Positions 34,244 to 43,232 of a stretch of 64,000 bases of DNA are shown one piece after another (position 1 is the stretch's first letter; every line of letters begins with the position of its first letter). Location of the stretch: assembly GCF_005877055.1 (NCBI RefSeq), contig NZ_CP039424.1, positions 248,001-312,000 on the forward strand, given 5' to 3'. Source of the stretch: Citricoccus sp. SGAir0253. GTDB taxonomy: Bacteria; Actinomycetota; Actinomycetes; Actinomycetales; Micrococcaceae. The notes under the pieces were generated by a model. That model did not search any database and had not been told where the DNA came from. It saw nothing but the letters and a program-made list of their open reading frames with translations. Both the position numbers and the translations under genes were made by a program.

Positions 34244-35707
34244 ATGGCCTTCCGTGCCCGCCGTCCTGTCACCACCCTGCTCGCTGCAGCCGTCGTCACC
34301 GCCGGTCTGGCAGCCCCGACCGCTGCTCTCGCCGCCCCGAGCTACCCGGACATCCCGGGGCAGGACCGGCCCAAGACCATTGAGCAGATCCAGGATGAAC
34401 TGACGGACCTCGGCCCCGACGCTGAGCCGCTGATCGCCGCGCACCGCGCTCAGTGGCACGAATACCCGGAGAACTCCCTGCCCGCCATCGAGGAGGCCAT
34501 CCAGGACGGAGCCGAGATCATCGAGCTGGACGTGGAACTCACCGCGGACGGCGTGCCCGTGCTGATGCACGACACCACGGTGGACCGCACCACCAAGGCC
34601 ACCGGGGCCGTGGGCGACTACACGCTGGCCGAGATCAAGGACCTGCGCCTGCTGGACCACATGGGCCGGGACGACAACGCCGTTGAGACCCAGTACCAGA
34701 TCCCCACGCTGGCCGAGGCCATGGAACTGGTGAAGGGCCGGGCCATGGTGAACATCGACAAGGGCTGGCCCGAGCGTGAGGAGGTCGCCGCCGTCCTGGA
34801 GCAGACCGGCACCGCCGACCATGCGCTGATCAAGGGCGCCCCGAGCGTCGACGCTGCGGTCGAGTTCATGACCGAGTATCCGGACATCGAGTACATCCAC
34901 CTGGTCAACGACGACAACTGGCAGTCCGTCGGGGACTTCCCGGCCGAGCACCAGCCGATCGCCTACGAGGTCGTCTTCAACACCGACGACGATGCCCAGG
35001 CCGACCCGGCGTTCCTGGAAGACCTGGGCCGGAAGGGCCGGATCTGGGTCAACACCATGTGGGACAGCCTGGCCGCCGGCAACACCGACGAGGCCTCCAT
35101 CCGCTCCGTCGAGGACCTCGGCTGGCAGAACCTCGTCGAGAACTACTCCGCCTCGATCCTGCAGACCGACACCATCGAGGCCATGGACTTCTGGCGCGAC
35201 GGCGGCGACATGGCCCGCTACCAGCGACTGCCCGGGGTCAACACCGTGCGCATCGAGGCCGAGGACGTCACCGAAGGGGAACCTGGCGTCGACTTCTGGG
35301 ACGTCGATGCCAACCGGTGCGCCGCGACCTCGCCCGGGTTGGCCTTCATAGACGTGTGCGACGGCTCGACCCTCAACCACACCCGGGGTGGGCTGGCGCT
35401 GGCGCACATCGAGGGCGGGGAGTTCCTCACCTACGAGTTCGAGATCGCGAAGCCGGGCAACTACGACGTCGTCACGCGCGCCGGAACCCAGTACGTGGAC
35501 GGTGGCACCCTGGAGATGACCTGGGACGGTGAGGACACCATGACCCACACGGTCCCGCAGACCTCCCACCTGGGCGCGTTCTTCCGCAGCGAGGCCGGCA
35601 CCCGCTGGTTCGACAAGGGCACCCACACCCTGAAGGTCGCCTTCCCGGAGGAGGCACGGCAGGACCTGAACCTCGACTACCTCCAGTTGGACTACGTCGG
35701 CCGTTGA
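34244..35707 (+). CDS. Secreted glycerophosphodiester phosphodiesterase with C-terminal carbohydrate-binding-like domain
   Basis: 487 residues. Sec signal peptide (TTLLAAAVVTAGLAAPTAALAA, cleavage after ALA). GDPD domain ~55-370: AHRAQWHEYPENSLPA, EIIELDVELTADGVPVLMHD, MVNIDKGW. C-terminal ~390-487: beta-sandwich like CBM6/CBM35 modules (RIEAEDVTEGEPGVDFWD, GNYDVVTRAGTQYVDGGTLE), possibly binding cell-wall glycopolymer. It would release phosphorylated alcohols outside the cell, perhaps from teichoic acid or phospholipid head groups, for the ABC importer. SD CGGAGAAG before ATG 34244; about 50 bases after the metallophosphoesterase, so probably cotranscribed. Confidence 0.88.
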   Translation: MAFRARRPVTTLLAAAVVTAGLAAPTAALAAPSYPDIPGQDRPKTIEQIQDELTDLGPDAEPLIAAHRAQWHEYPENSLPAIEEAIQDGAEIIELDVELTADGVPVLMHDTTVDRTTKATGAVGDYTLAEIKDLRLLDHMGRDDNAVETQYQIPTLAEAMELVKGRAMVNIDKGWPEREEVAAVLEQTGTADHALIKGAPSVDAAVEFMTEYPDIEYIHLVNDDNWQSVGDFPAEHQPIAYEVVFNTDDDAQADPAFLEDLGRKGRIWVNTMWDSLAAGNTDEASIRSVEDLGWQNLVENYSASILQTDTIEAMDFWRDGGDMARYQRLPGVNTVRIEAEDVTEGEPGVDFWDVDANRCAATSPGLAFIDVCDGSTLNHTRGGLALAHIEGGEFLTYEFEIAKPGNYDVVTRAGTQYVDGGTLEMTWDGEDTMTHTVPQTSHLGAFFRSEAGTRWFDKGTHTLKVAFPEEARQDLNLDYLQLDYVGR

Positions 35708-35945
35708 CGCACTGGGCGTCCGCCGCAGAATAGGGGGTGCTCACCGGCTTCCACTGACGGTCCCACCGGGCGGGGCCGGGTGCCGGCCGGTCGTGCTCCT
35801 CTGGTACGGGCCCTCGTGCCCCCGGCATTGGACGGATGGCACAAGGAGCCGCCTCCGCTTGGGCCATCGGTCCAAAGGCCGCGCCCCCGCCCACCCCTAC
35901 CGTGGAGCCCAGCCCAGGACACCACGCCACGGAGGGAACGGTCGG

Positions 35946-37195
35946 ATGACGACGTCGGAGACGGGACGCAGCGCGCGCACGGACACCCAGCGGCCCCTGG
36001 AGGGGGTGCTCGTCGCGGACTTCTCCCGCGTGCTCGCCGGCCCGCTGTGCACCATGACCCTCGCGGACCTCGGGGCCCGGGTCATCAAGGTGGAGCGGCC
36101 CGGGACCGGGGACGACACCCGCGGCTGGGGCCCGCCGTGGTCCGCCACGGGCGCCACCTACTTCGAGTCCGTGAACCGCAACAAGGAGTCGGTGTGCCTG
36201 GACCTCGCCGACCCGGAGGACCGGGCCCTGGCCCGGGAGCTCGCGCTGCGGGCGGACGTGCTCGTGGAGAACTTCAAGCCCGGGGGACTGGACCGGCTGG
36301 GCCTCGGCTACGCGGAGCTGGCCGCGGAGAACCCGGGGCTGGTCTACGCGTCCATCTCCGGCTTCGGCGCGGCCGGAGGCCGGGACATCCCCGGCTACGA
36401 CTTCATCGTGCAGGCCCTCGGTGGGCTGATGAGCATCACGGGCGAGGCCGAGGGCTCGCCGTACAAGGCCGGCGTCGCACTCGTGGACGTGCTCACCGCC
36501 AAGGACGCCACCATCGCGGTGCTGGCCGCGCTCCGGGCCCGGGAGCACACCGGGCGCGGCAGCCACGTGCAGGTCAACCTGCTCTCGAGCCTGCAGGGCG
36601 CCCTGGCCAACCAGGGCCAGGCCTACCTCGGCGCGGGCACGGTGCCCGGCCGGATGGGCAACGCCCACCCTCGATCGTGCCGTACCAGCTGCTGGAGTGC
36701 GCGGACGGCCCGCTCGCCGTGGCCTGCGGCAACGACGGGCAGTTCGCCCGCCTCGCGGCCGTGCTGGGGGACGCGGACCTCGCCCGGGACGAGCGCTTCG
36801 CCACCAACAGCGCGCGGGTGGGCCACCGGGAGGAGCTCGTCCCCCGGCTGGAGGCGCTGCTCGCCGCCGCTCCCGCCCGCGAGTGGCAGGAGCGGCTGAC
36901 CCGGGCGGGCGTGCCCGCGGGCCGGGTCGCCGGGATCGACGAGGGCCTGGCGCACGCCGAGGCGCTCGGGCTCGAGCCCACCATCGAGGTCCACGACGCG
37001 TCCGGCGCCGCCGTCGGCCGGCAGATCCGCCACCCGGTGACGTGGGAGCCGCCGCTGGCGCCGCGCACGCAGGCCCCGCCGCGGCTCGGCGAGCACACCG
37101 AGCAGGTGGTGTCCTGGCTGCGCGACGGCGGCGCCGCCTCGGCGGGACCGGCGGCAGTCACGGCGGGGGCCGGGAGGCCCGGCGTCGCCGGGTAG
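35946..37195 (+). CDS. Class III (CaiB/BaiF) CoA-transferase, candidate glutarate CoA-transferase (frameshift)
   Basis: About 416 residues after repair. N-terminal LVADFSRVLAGPLCTMTLAD, VNRNKESVCLDL and LVENFKPGGLDRLGL; candidate catalytic Asp in ALVDVLTAKDATIAV. The frame breaks at the CCC run 36668-36670: upstream GRMGNAHP, downstream SIVPYQLLECADGPLAVACG in the -1 frame, so one C is missing. Family III enzymes swap CoA between carboxylic acids; beside glutaryl-CoA dehydrogenase the likely job is succinyl-CoA:glutarate CoA transfer, as in animal SUGCT. ATG 35946 with SD GGAGGGAA. It is about 1.7 kb from gabT with the PucR regulator between them on the opposite strand. Confidence 0.82.
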
Positions 37196-37273
37196 GCCCG
37201 CCGTTCCCGGCCCGGCAACTCCCTCGGTCCGGGCGGGGCAGGCGCCCGGCCGCCGTCGGGCAGGTCCGGCCGC

Positions 37274-38844
37274 TCAGGCGCCGTGCCGGCGCAGGGCCAG
37301 CCACAGCGGGGCGAAGACGTCCGGGTCGTCCAGGTCCACGCCGAGCAGCGAGCGGGCGATGCCGATGCGGTGCCGGACCGAGTTGCGGTGCACGCCGAGC
37401 GCACGCGAGACGTCCTCCCAGTGCCCGCGGTGGCGCAGGTACTCCGTCACGGTGCCCACCAGGTCGGCGCGGGGGTAGTCCGCCAGGGCCCGCACCCACG
37501 CCTCCGCCGGCGTCTCGTCCGCGCCGCCGGTGCCGACGAGCGAGCCCGCCGGGGCCTGGCGCACCGCCTGGCGCAGCGCCGGCAGCGTCCCGGCCACCTC
37601 GTCCACGGGGACCGGGTCCCCCAGGGCGCCGGCCAGGCCGCGGGGATGTCCTCGAGGAGGGGCACGACGTCGGCCCCGCCCTGGCTCCCCTCCCGGCCAC
37701 CGTCCCGGCCACCGTCCCGCCCACCGCCCCCAGGCGCCGTGCGCTCGCCGCCGGACGCCGGGCCGAGGTCGGCGGGCAGCACCAGGTGGAGCACGCCGCC
37801 CTCCTCGTGGCGCAGCAGGCACTCCGCCACCGCCGACCCCAGGGGCGGCAGGCCCTCCTCGCGGGCCAGCGCCGGGGCGGCGCGGACGAGCAGGCCGGCG
37901 TCGTCCCCGGGCTGCATCCGCAGGCCCAGCACGCGGACCCGCGGCGGCAGGTCGTGCAGGCCGAGGTCCTCGGCCAGCAGGCGGGCCGCCTCGGCCTGGC
38001 CGCGCAGCAGCAGCTTGGCCACGACGGCGCCGAGGGCCGCCGTGGTGCCGGCGAGGGCCTCGCGCTGCCGCGCCTTGATCGCCAGCAGGATGCACACGGT
38101 GACGATGACCTGCCGGTCCGCGGCCGTGAGCGCCCGCCCCGGCCCGATCGCGAGGAAGCCGTGGATGCGGTCCCCCGAGGCGATCGGGTACTCCACCACC
38201 GGCTGGCCGTGGAGCTCGAACGTGGCCACGGAGTGCGCCCCGGCGCGGTGCAGTCGCTGGGTCTCGGAACGCAGCACCGGCAGCCACGCCTCCGTCTGCG
38301 CCGGCCAGTAGGTCTCCGGGCCGGGGTCCACGGGCAAGTACGCCGCCCAGCCGCCGAGCGCCTGGGCGATCCCGCGCACCACGGCGGGGGTGGCCTCCGG
38401 GCGCATCGCCGCCCGGGCCAGCGCGGTCTGGGTGCCCAGGCTGTTCATGAGGTCGGCCTGGCCGCTGCGGGCCGTCAGGCCCCAGAAGGCGCGGGAGACG
38501 GACTGGAAGGGCACGGCGTGGGGCACCGACAGCAGCTCGATGCCCGCCGCCGCGCAGGTCTCCACGAGGTGGGCCGGGACCTGCTCCAGCCAGGGCCCCA
38601 GGCCGATCCCCAGGGCGGGCAGTCCGATGGCCCGGAGCCGCTCCACGTAGGCGGCGGTGGTGGCCTCGTTGCCGCCCAGCGGCATGCCCGTGGTCAGCAG
38701 CAACTCGCCGCCGTCCAGGAAGGGGGTGGGGTCCTCCAGCTCGGAGATGTGCACGCCGCTGAGCTGGCGGGAGGACGGCGGGCGTCCGCCGACCGGCACG
38801 AGGTGGGGGCCGAGTTCCGTGCTGAGCTCGAGGAGGGAGACCAT
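37274..38844 (-). CDS. PucR family transcriptional regulator (frameshift)
   Basis: About 523 residues once repaired. N-terminal PucR domain (GVHISELEDPTPFLDGGELL LTTG region), a central GGDEF-like/effector segment and a C-terminal PucR-type helix-turn-helix (VTEYLRHRGHWEDVSRALGV then HRNSVRHRIG). Frame shifts at the G run 37642-37645 (plus strand): the N-terminal frame reads VVPLLEDIP and the C-terminal frame RGLAGALGDPVPVDEVAGT. PucR regulators activate catabolic genes for purines or amino acids such as GABA. Divergent from the aminotransferase at 38926, so it likely controls this cluster. ATG at 38844. Confidence 0.83.
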
Positions 38845-38925
38845 GGATGGATTATCCGATATCCGGGGCCGCTCTGGCCGGAATGCTCAATGACGGATGT
38901 CACCGGCCTCCGTAGCGTCGGCGCC

Positions 38926-40368
38926 ATGACCCAGATCGCCGATGCCCCCGTCCACGCCGGCTCCCTGCCGCAGTCCCGCCACCTCGCCACCGCCGTGCCC
39001 GGCCCGCGCTCCCGTGCCCTGCACGCCGAGCGCCGCGCCGAGGTCAGCGACGGCTTCGGCACCGTGCTGCCGGTGTTCGTGGAGAGCGCCGACGGCGGGA
39101 TCCTCCAGGACGTGGACGGCAACCGCCTCATCGACCTGGCCTCCGGGATCGCCGTGACCAGCGTGGGGGCGGCCAACGCCCGGGTGCGCGAGCGTGTCAC
39201 CGCGCAGTTGGAGCGGTTCACCCACACGTGCTTCATGGTCACCGAGTACGACTCCTTCACGCAGGTCTGCCGCTGGCTCAACGAGCACACCCCCGGCGAC
39301 TTCGAGAAGCGCACCGCCCTGTTCTCCACCGGGGCCGAGGCCGTGGAGAACGCGGTGAAGATCGCCCGCTCGGCCACCGGCCGGCCGCACGTGCTCGTCT
39401 TCGACGAGGCCTACCACGGCCGCAGCCTGCTGACGATGGCCATGACCGCCAAGGACAACCCCTACCGCCTCAACTTCGGCCCGCTGCCGCGCGAGGTGGT
39501 CCGGGCCGCCTCCGCCAACCCGCTGCGGCCGTCCGTGACGGGCGCCGTGGCCGGCGCCGGTGCCGCCGGCGAGGCCGGGGCGGCAAGGGACGCCAAGGTT
39601 GCCGGGGAGGAGATCGCCGCGCGGGCCCTGGCCTCCGTGGAGGCCACCCTCGCCGAGCACGGCGCCGAGACCTTCGCCGCCATGGTCATCGAGCCCATCC
39701 AGGGCGAGGGCGGGTTCATCGTCCCCGCCCCGGGCTTCCTGGCCGGGCTGCGCCGGATCGCCGACGAGCACGGGATCGTGCTGGTCATCGACGAGATCCA
39801 GGCCGGCATGGGCCGCACCGGCACCCTGTTCGCGAGCGAGCACGAGGGCGTGGCCGGGGACATCACCCTCTCCGCCAAGGCGCTCGCCGGCGGCCTGCCC
39901 CTGTCCGCCGTGACGGGCCGGGCCGAGCTCATGAACGCCGTGCACGCCGGCGGCCTCGGCGGCACCTACGCCGGCAACCCGCTGGCCTGCGAGGCGGCCC
40001 TGGCGGTGTTCGAGGAGTTCGAGGACGGGACGCTGCTGGCCCGCGCCCGCGAGATCGAGGCGATCGCCCGCGAGGTGCTCGAGCCCCTGACCCGCCAGAC
40101 CGCCGTCGTCGCCGAGGTCCGCGGCCGCGGGGCCATGCTCGCCCTCGAGTTCGCCGAGCCGGGGACCCTGGCGCCGCGCCCGGACCTGGCCGCGGCCATC
40201 TCGAAGGCCTGCCACGCCCAGGGCGTGCTGACCCTGACCTGCGGCACCCACGGCAACGTGATCCGGCTGCTGCCGCCGCTCGTCATCGGCGCCGAGCTGC
40301 TGCGCGACGGCCTGGACGTCCTGCGCGCCGCCGTCCTGGAGGCCGCGGGAGCCGACACCGCCCGCTGA
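38926..40368 (+). CDS. gabT: 4-aminobutyrate/5-aminovalerate aminotransferase
   Basis: 480-residue class III PLP aminotransferase. Motifs: GIAVTSVGAANARVRE, FSTGAEAVENAVKIARSATG, FDEAYHGRS (PLP-stacking region), MVIEPIQGEGGFIVP, VLVIDEIQAGMGRTGT, and TLSAKALAGGLPLSAVTG with the Schiff-base Lys. GabT enzymes also act on 5-aminovalerate (DavT). Next to a glutaryl-CoA dehydrogenase, glutarate semialdehyde from 5-aminovalerate is the more likely product than succinate semialdehyde; both remain possible. ATG 38926; divergent from pucR. Followed by a spacer full of short tandem repeats. Confidence 0.88.
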   Translation: MTQIADAPVHAGSLPQSRHLATAVPGPRSRALHAERRAEVSDGFGTVLPVFVESADGGILQDVDGNRLIDLASGIAVTSVGAANARVRERVTAQLERFTHTCFMVTEYDSFTQVCRWLNEHTPGDFEKRTALFSTGAEAVENAVKIARSATGRPHVLVFDEAYHGRSLLTMAMTAKDNPYRLNFGPLPREVVRAASANPLRPSVTGAVAGAGAAGEAGAARDAKVAGEEIAARALASVEATLAEHGAETFAAMVIEPIQGEGGFIVPAPGFLAGLRRIADEHGIVLVIDEIQAGMGRTGTLFASEHEGVAGDITLSAKALAGGLPLSAVTGRAELMNAVHAGGLGGTYAGNPLACEAALAVFEEFEDGTLLARAREIEAIAREVLEPLTRQTAVVAEVRGRGAMLALEFAEPGTLAPRPDLAAAISKACHAQGVLTLTCGTHGNVIRLLPPLVIGAELLRDGLDVLRAAVLEAAGADTAR

Positions 40369-40474
40369 CCTCGCCCGCCGACGTCGCCCGCCGACCTCGC
40401 CCTCCCGACCACCCCGCCCGCGCCGGCGCCCGCGCCGGCACCGCACCCGACCCCACGGACCGACCCCACGGACC
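40367..40474. repeat. Short tandem repeats in the gabT-gcdH spacer
   Basis: GACCTCGCCCGCC at 40367-40379 recurs with one change at 40380-40392 and in part at 40393-40402; GACCCCACGGACC is exactly duplicated at 40449-40461 and 40462-40474. Lies in the 130-base gap before the acyl-CoA dehydrogenase. Confidence 0.75.
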
Positions 40475-40498
40475 CCGGCCCCCCAGACAAGGACGACC

Positions 40499-41704
40499 AT
40501 GACCACCCTCGCCACCGGCCCGGCCGCCGACGCCGCCCTGGACATCGCCGACCCCGCCGACCTCATCGACATCGACTCCCTGCTGACCCCCGAGGAGCTC
40601 GCCACGAGGGCGCGGGTGCGCGCCTTCGTGGACGCCGAGATCCGGCCGAACATCGCCGAGTGGTACGAGAAGGCCCACTTCCCGCTGGAGATCGCCCCGG
40701 CGCTGGGGCGGCTCGGCCTGCTGGGCATGCACCTGACCGGCCACGGCTGCCCGGGCCGCTCCGCCGTGGAGTACGGCCTGGCCGGCGCGGAGCTCGAGGC
40801 CGGGGACTCCGGGCTGCGGACCTTCGTCTCCGTGCAGGGCTCGCTGGCGATGTCCGCGATCCACAAGCACGGCTCGGAGGAGCAGAAGCGGCAGTGGCTG
40901 CCGGCCATGGCCGCCGGCGAGGCCGTGGGCTGCTTCGGGCTCACCGAGCCCACGGCCGGCTCCGATCCCTCGTCCATGCGCACCTTCGCCCGCCGGGACG
41001 GCGGGGACTGGGTGCTCAACGGCACCAAGCGGTGGATCGGCCTGGCGAACGTCGCCCAGGTGGCCGTCATCTGGGCGCAGACCGACGAGGGCGTGCGCGG
41101 CTTCGTGGTGCCCACCGAGACCCCGGGGTTCGCCGCGACGCCGATCGAGCCCAAGCTCTCGATGCGCGCCTCCATCCAGTGCGAGATCGAGCTGACCGAC
41201 GTCCGGCTGCCCGCGGACGCGGTGCTGCCGGGCGCCGTCGGGCTCAAGGGGCCCTTCAGCTGCCTCAACGAGGCCCGCTACGGCATCATCTGGGGCGCCA
41301 TGGGCGCGGCCCGGGACTCCTTCGAGGCGGCCCTGGCCTACGCGCAGGACCGGCTGCAGTTCGACAAGCCGCTGGCCGGCTACCAGCTCACCCAGCAGAA
41401 GCTCGTGGACATGGCCCTGGAGATCAACAAGGGCTTCCTGCTGGCGCTGCACATCGGCCGGCGCAAGGACGCCGGGACGCTGCGGCTGCACGAGATCTCC
41501 GCGGGCAAGCTCAACAACTGCCGCGAGGCCATCGCGATCGCGCGCGAGGCCCGCACCATCCTGGGCGGCAACGGCATCACCCTCGAGCACTCGCCGCTGC
41601 GCCACGCCAACAACCTCGAGTCCGTGCGCACCTACGAGGGCACGGACGAGGTGCACACCCTCATCCTGGGCCAGCGGCTCACCGGCATCCCGGCCTTCCG
41701 CTGA
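40499..41704 (+). CDS. Glutaryl-CoA dehydrogenase-like acyl-CoA dehydrogenase
   Basis: 401-residue FAD-dependent acyl-CoA dehydrogenase. GcdH-type features: SVQGSLAMSAIHKHGSEEQK, CFGLTEPTAGSDPSSM, RWIGLANVAQVAVIWAQTDE, ILGGNGITLEHSPLRHANNL and SVRTYEGTDEVHTLILGQRL with the catalytic Glu. Oxidises and decarboxylates glutaryl-CoA to crotonyl-CoA, passing electrons to ETF. Together with the CoA-transferase, aminotransferase, ALDH and 3-hydroxyacyl-CoA dehydrogenase it defines a glutarate route. ATG 40499; 43 bases before the ALDH. Confidence 0.88.
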   Translation: MTTLATGPAADAALDIADPADLIDIDSLLTPEELATRARVRAFVDAEIRPNIAEWYEKAHFPLEIAPALGRLGLLGMHLTGHGCPGRSAVEYGLAGAELEAGDSGLRTFVSVQGSLAMSAIHKHGSEEQKRQWLPAMAAGEAVGCFGLTEPTAGSDPSSMRTFARRDGGDWVLNGTKRWIGLANVAQVAVIWAQTDEGVRGFVVPTETPGFAATPIEPKLSMRASIQCEIELTDVRLPADAVLPGAVGLKGPFSCLNEARYGIIWGAMGAARDSFEAALAYAQDRLQFDKPLAGYQLTQQKLVDMALEINKGFLLALHIGRRKDAGTLRLHEISAGKLNNCREAIAIAREARTILGGNGITLEHSPLRHANNLESVRTYEGTDEVHTLILGQRLTGIPAFR

Positions 41705-41747
41705 CACCCGGCCCGACACCCGGACTCACACCAGGAGACGATCCCGC

Positions 41748-43232
41748 ATGATCACCGAAGCACCCCCCACCGTCCTGCTGCGCCACCTGGTCGCCGGCTC
41801 CTGGGAGGAGGGCACGGGCGCCCCGCTCGTCTCCGCCAACCCCGCCCGGCCCCACGAGGAGGTGGCGCACGGCCTGCAGGCCACCGCGTCCGACGTCGAC
41901 CGCGCGATGGCCGCCGCCTCGGCCGCCGCCCGGGACTGGGCCCGGACGCCGATGCACGAGCGCGGCGCCGTCCTGGCACGCGCCGCCGGGGCCCTGGAGC
42001 GCCGCGCGGACGAGCTGGGCCTGGAGCTGGCGCGGGAGGAGGGCAAGACCCTCGCCGAGGGCACGGGCGAGGTCCTGCGGGCCGCGCAGGTCCTGCGCTA
42101 CTACGGGGCGGCGGGGGACCGGGCGGCGGGGGAGGTCTTCGCCTCCCCGCGCCGCGGCGAGCGCATCCTCGTGACGCGCCGGCCGCTGGGCGTCGTCGGG
42201 GTCATCACCCCGTTCAACTTCCCGATCGCCATCCCGGCGTGGAAGATCGCCCCGGCCCTGGCCTACGGCAACACGGTGGTGTGGAAGCCGGCCAGCACCG
42301 TCCCGCTGCTGGCGGTGCGCCTGGCCGAGGCCCTGCAGGAGGGCGGGCTGCCGGCGGGCGTGCTGAACCTGCTCATCGGGCCGGGGCAGCTCGGGGCCGC
42401 CCTGGTGGAGCACCCGGGCCTGGACGGGCTGACCTTCACCGGGTCCACCGGCGTGGGCCGGCGCCTGGCCGCCGCCGCGGCAGCCCGGGGCGTGCCGATG
42501 CAGGCCGAGATGGGCGGGAAGAACGCCGCGGTGGTCCTCGCCGACGCCGACCTCGACCTGGCCGCCGAGCAGGTCCTGCTCGGGGCGTTCCGCTCCACGG
42601 GGCAGAAGTGCACCGCCACGTCCCGGCTGGTCGTGGACGAGGCCGTGGCCGGGGCGTTCCTGGACCGGCTCCGGGCCCGCCTGGACCGCTGGACCGTGGG
42701 GGATCCCACCGACGCCGCCACGCACATGGGCCCGCTGGTCAGCGAGTCCGCGGCCGAGGCCGTCCGGGAGGGGATCCGCACCGCCCTGCGCGAGGGCGCC
42801 GCCCTGCTCCACGAGGGGCAGGGTCCCGACGGCGGCGCAGCCTCCGCGTGCTTCGTCCCGCCCACGGTGCTGGAGGTGCCCGCCGGCCCGGCGGGGACGG
42901 CGAACACGGCCTGGCGCGAGGAGTTCTTCGGTCCCGTCCTCACGGTGGTCCGCGCCGCGGGGGCCGAGGAGGCCTTCGCCCTGGCCAACGACAGCGAGTT
43001 CGGCCTCTCCGCCGCGGTGTTCACCCAGGACGTCAGCCGGGTGCTCGACGCGGTGGACGAGATCGACGTGGGCATCCTGCACGTGAACTCCGAGTCGGCC
43101 GGGGCGGACCCGCACGTGCCCTTCGGCGGGGCGAAGAGGTCCGGATACGGGCCCAAGGAGCAGGGCGGCGCCGCCCAGGAGTTCTTCACCCACACCACCA
43201 CCGTCTACCTGCGCGGAGGCACCCCGGCATGA
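41748..43232 (+). CDS. Aldehyde dehydrogenase, candidate glutarate/succinate semialdehyde dehydrogenase
   Basis: 494-residue NAD(P)-dependent aldehyde dehydrogenase. FNFPIAIPAWKIAPALAYGN, FTGSTGVGRRLAA, catalytic Glu in QAEMGGKNAAVV, catalytic Cys in STGQKCTATSRLVV and FGPVLTVV. Closest in look to alpha-ketoglutarate semialdehyde/succinate semialdehyde dehydrogenases. In this cluster it would oxidise the semialdehyde made by the GabT-like enzyme to glutarate. SD CCAGGAGACG before ATG 41748; ATGA overlap with the next gene. Confidence 0.87.
   Translation: MITEAPPTVLLRHLVAGSWEEGTGAPLVSANPARPHEEVAHGLQATASDVDRAMAAASAAARDWARTPMHERGAVLARAAGALERRADELGLELAREEGKTLAEGTGEVLRAAQVLRYYGAAGDRAAGEVFASPRRGERILVTRRPLGVVGVITPFNFPIAIPAWKIAPALAYGNTVVWKPASTVPLLAVRLAEALQEGGLPAGVLNLLIGPGQLGAALVEHPGLDGLTFTGSTGVGRRLAAAAAARGVPMQAEMGGKNAAVVLADADLDLAAEQVLLGAFRSTGQKCTATSRLVVDEAVAGAFLDRLRARLDRWTVGDPTDAATHMGPLVSESAAEAVREGIRTALREGAALLHEGQGPDGGAASACFVPPTVLEVPAGPAGTANTAWREEFFGPVLTVVRAAGAEEAFALANDSEFGLSAAVFTQDVSRVLDAVDEIDVGILHVNSESAGADPHVPFGGAKRSGYGPKEQGGAAQEFFTHTTTVYLRGGTPA

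Noticed and set aside
36697-40368. A 1,223-codon open frame running through the CoA-transferase end, the PucR antisense strand and gabT
   Set aside because: Only the last 480 codons (from ATG 38926) match a protein family; the rest is high-GC shadow of the real genes.
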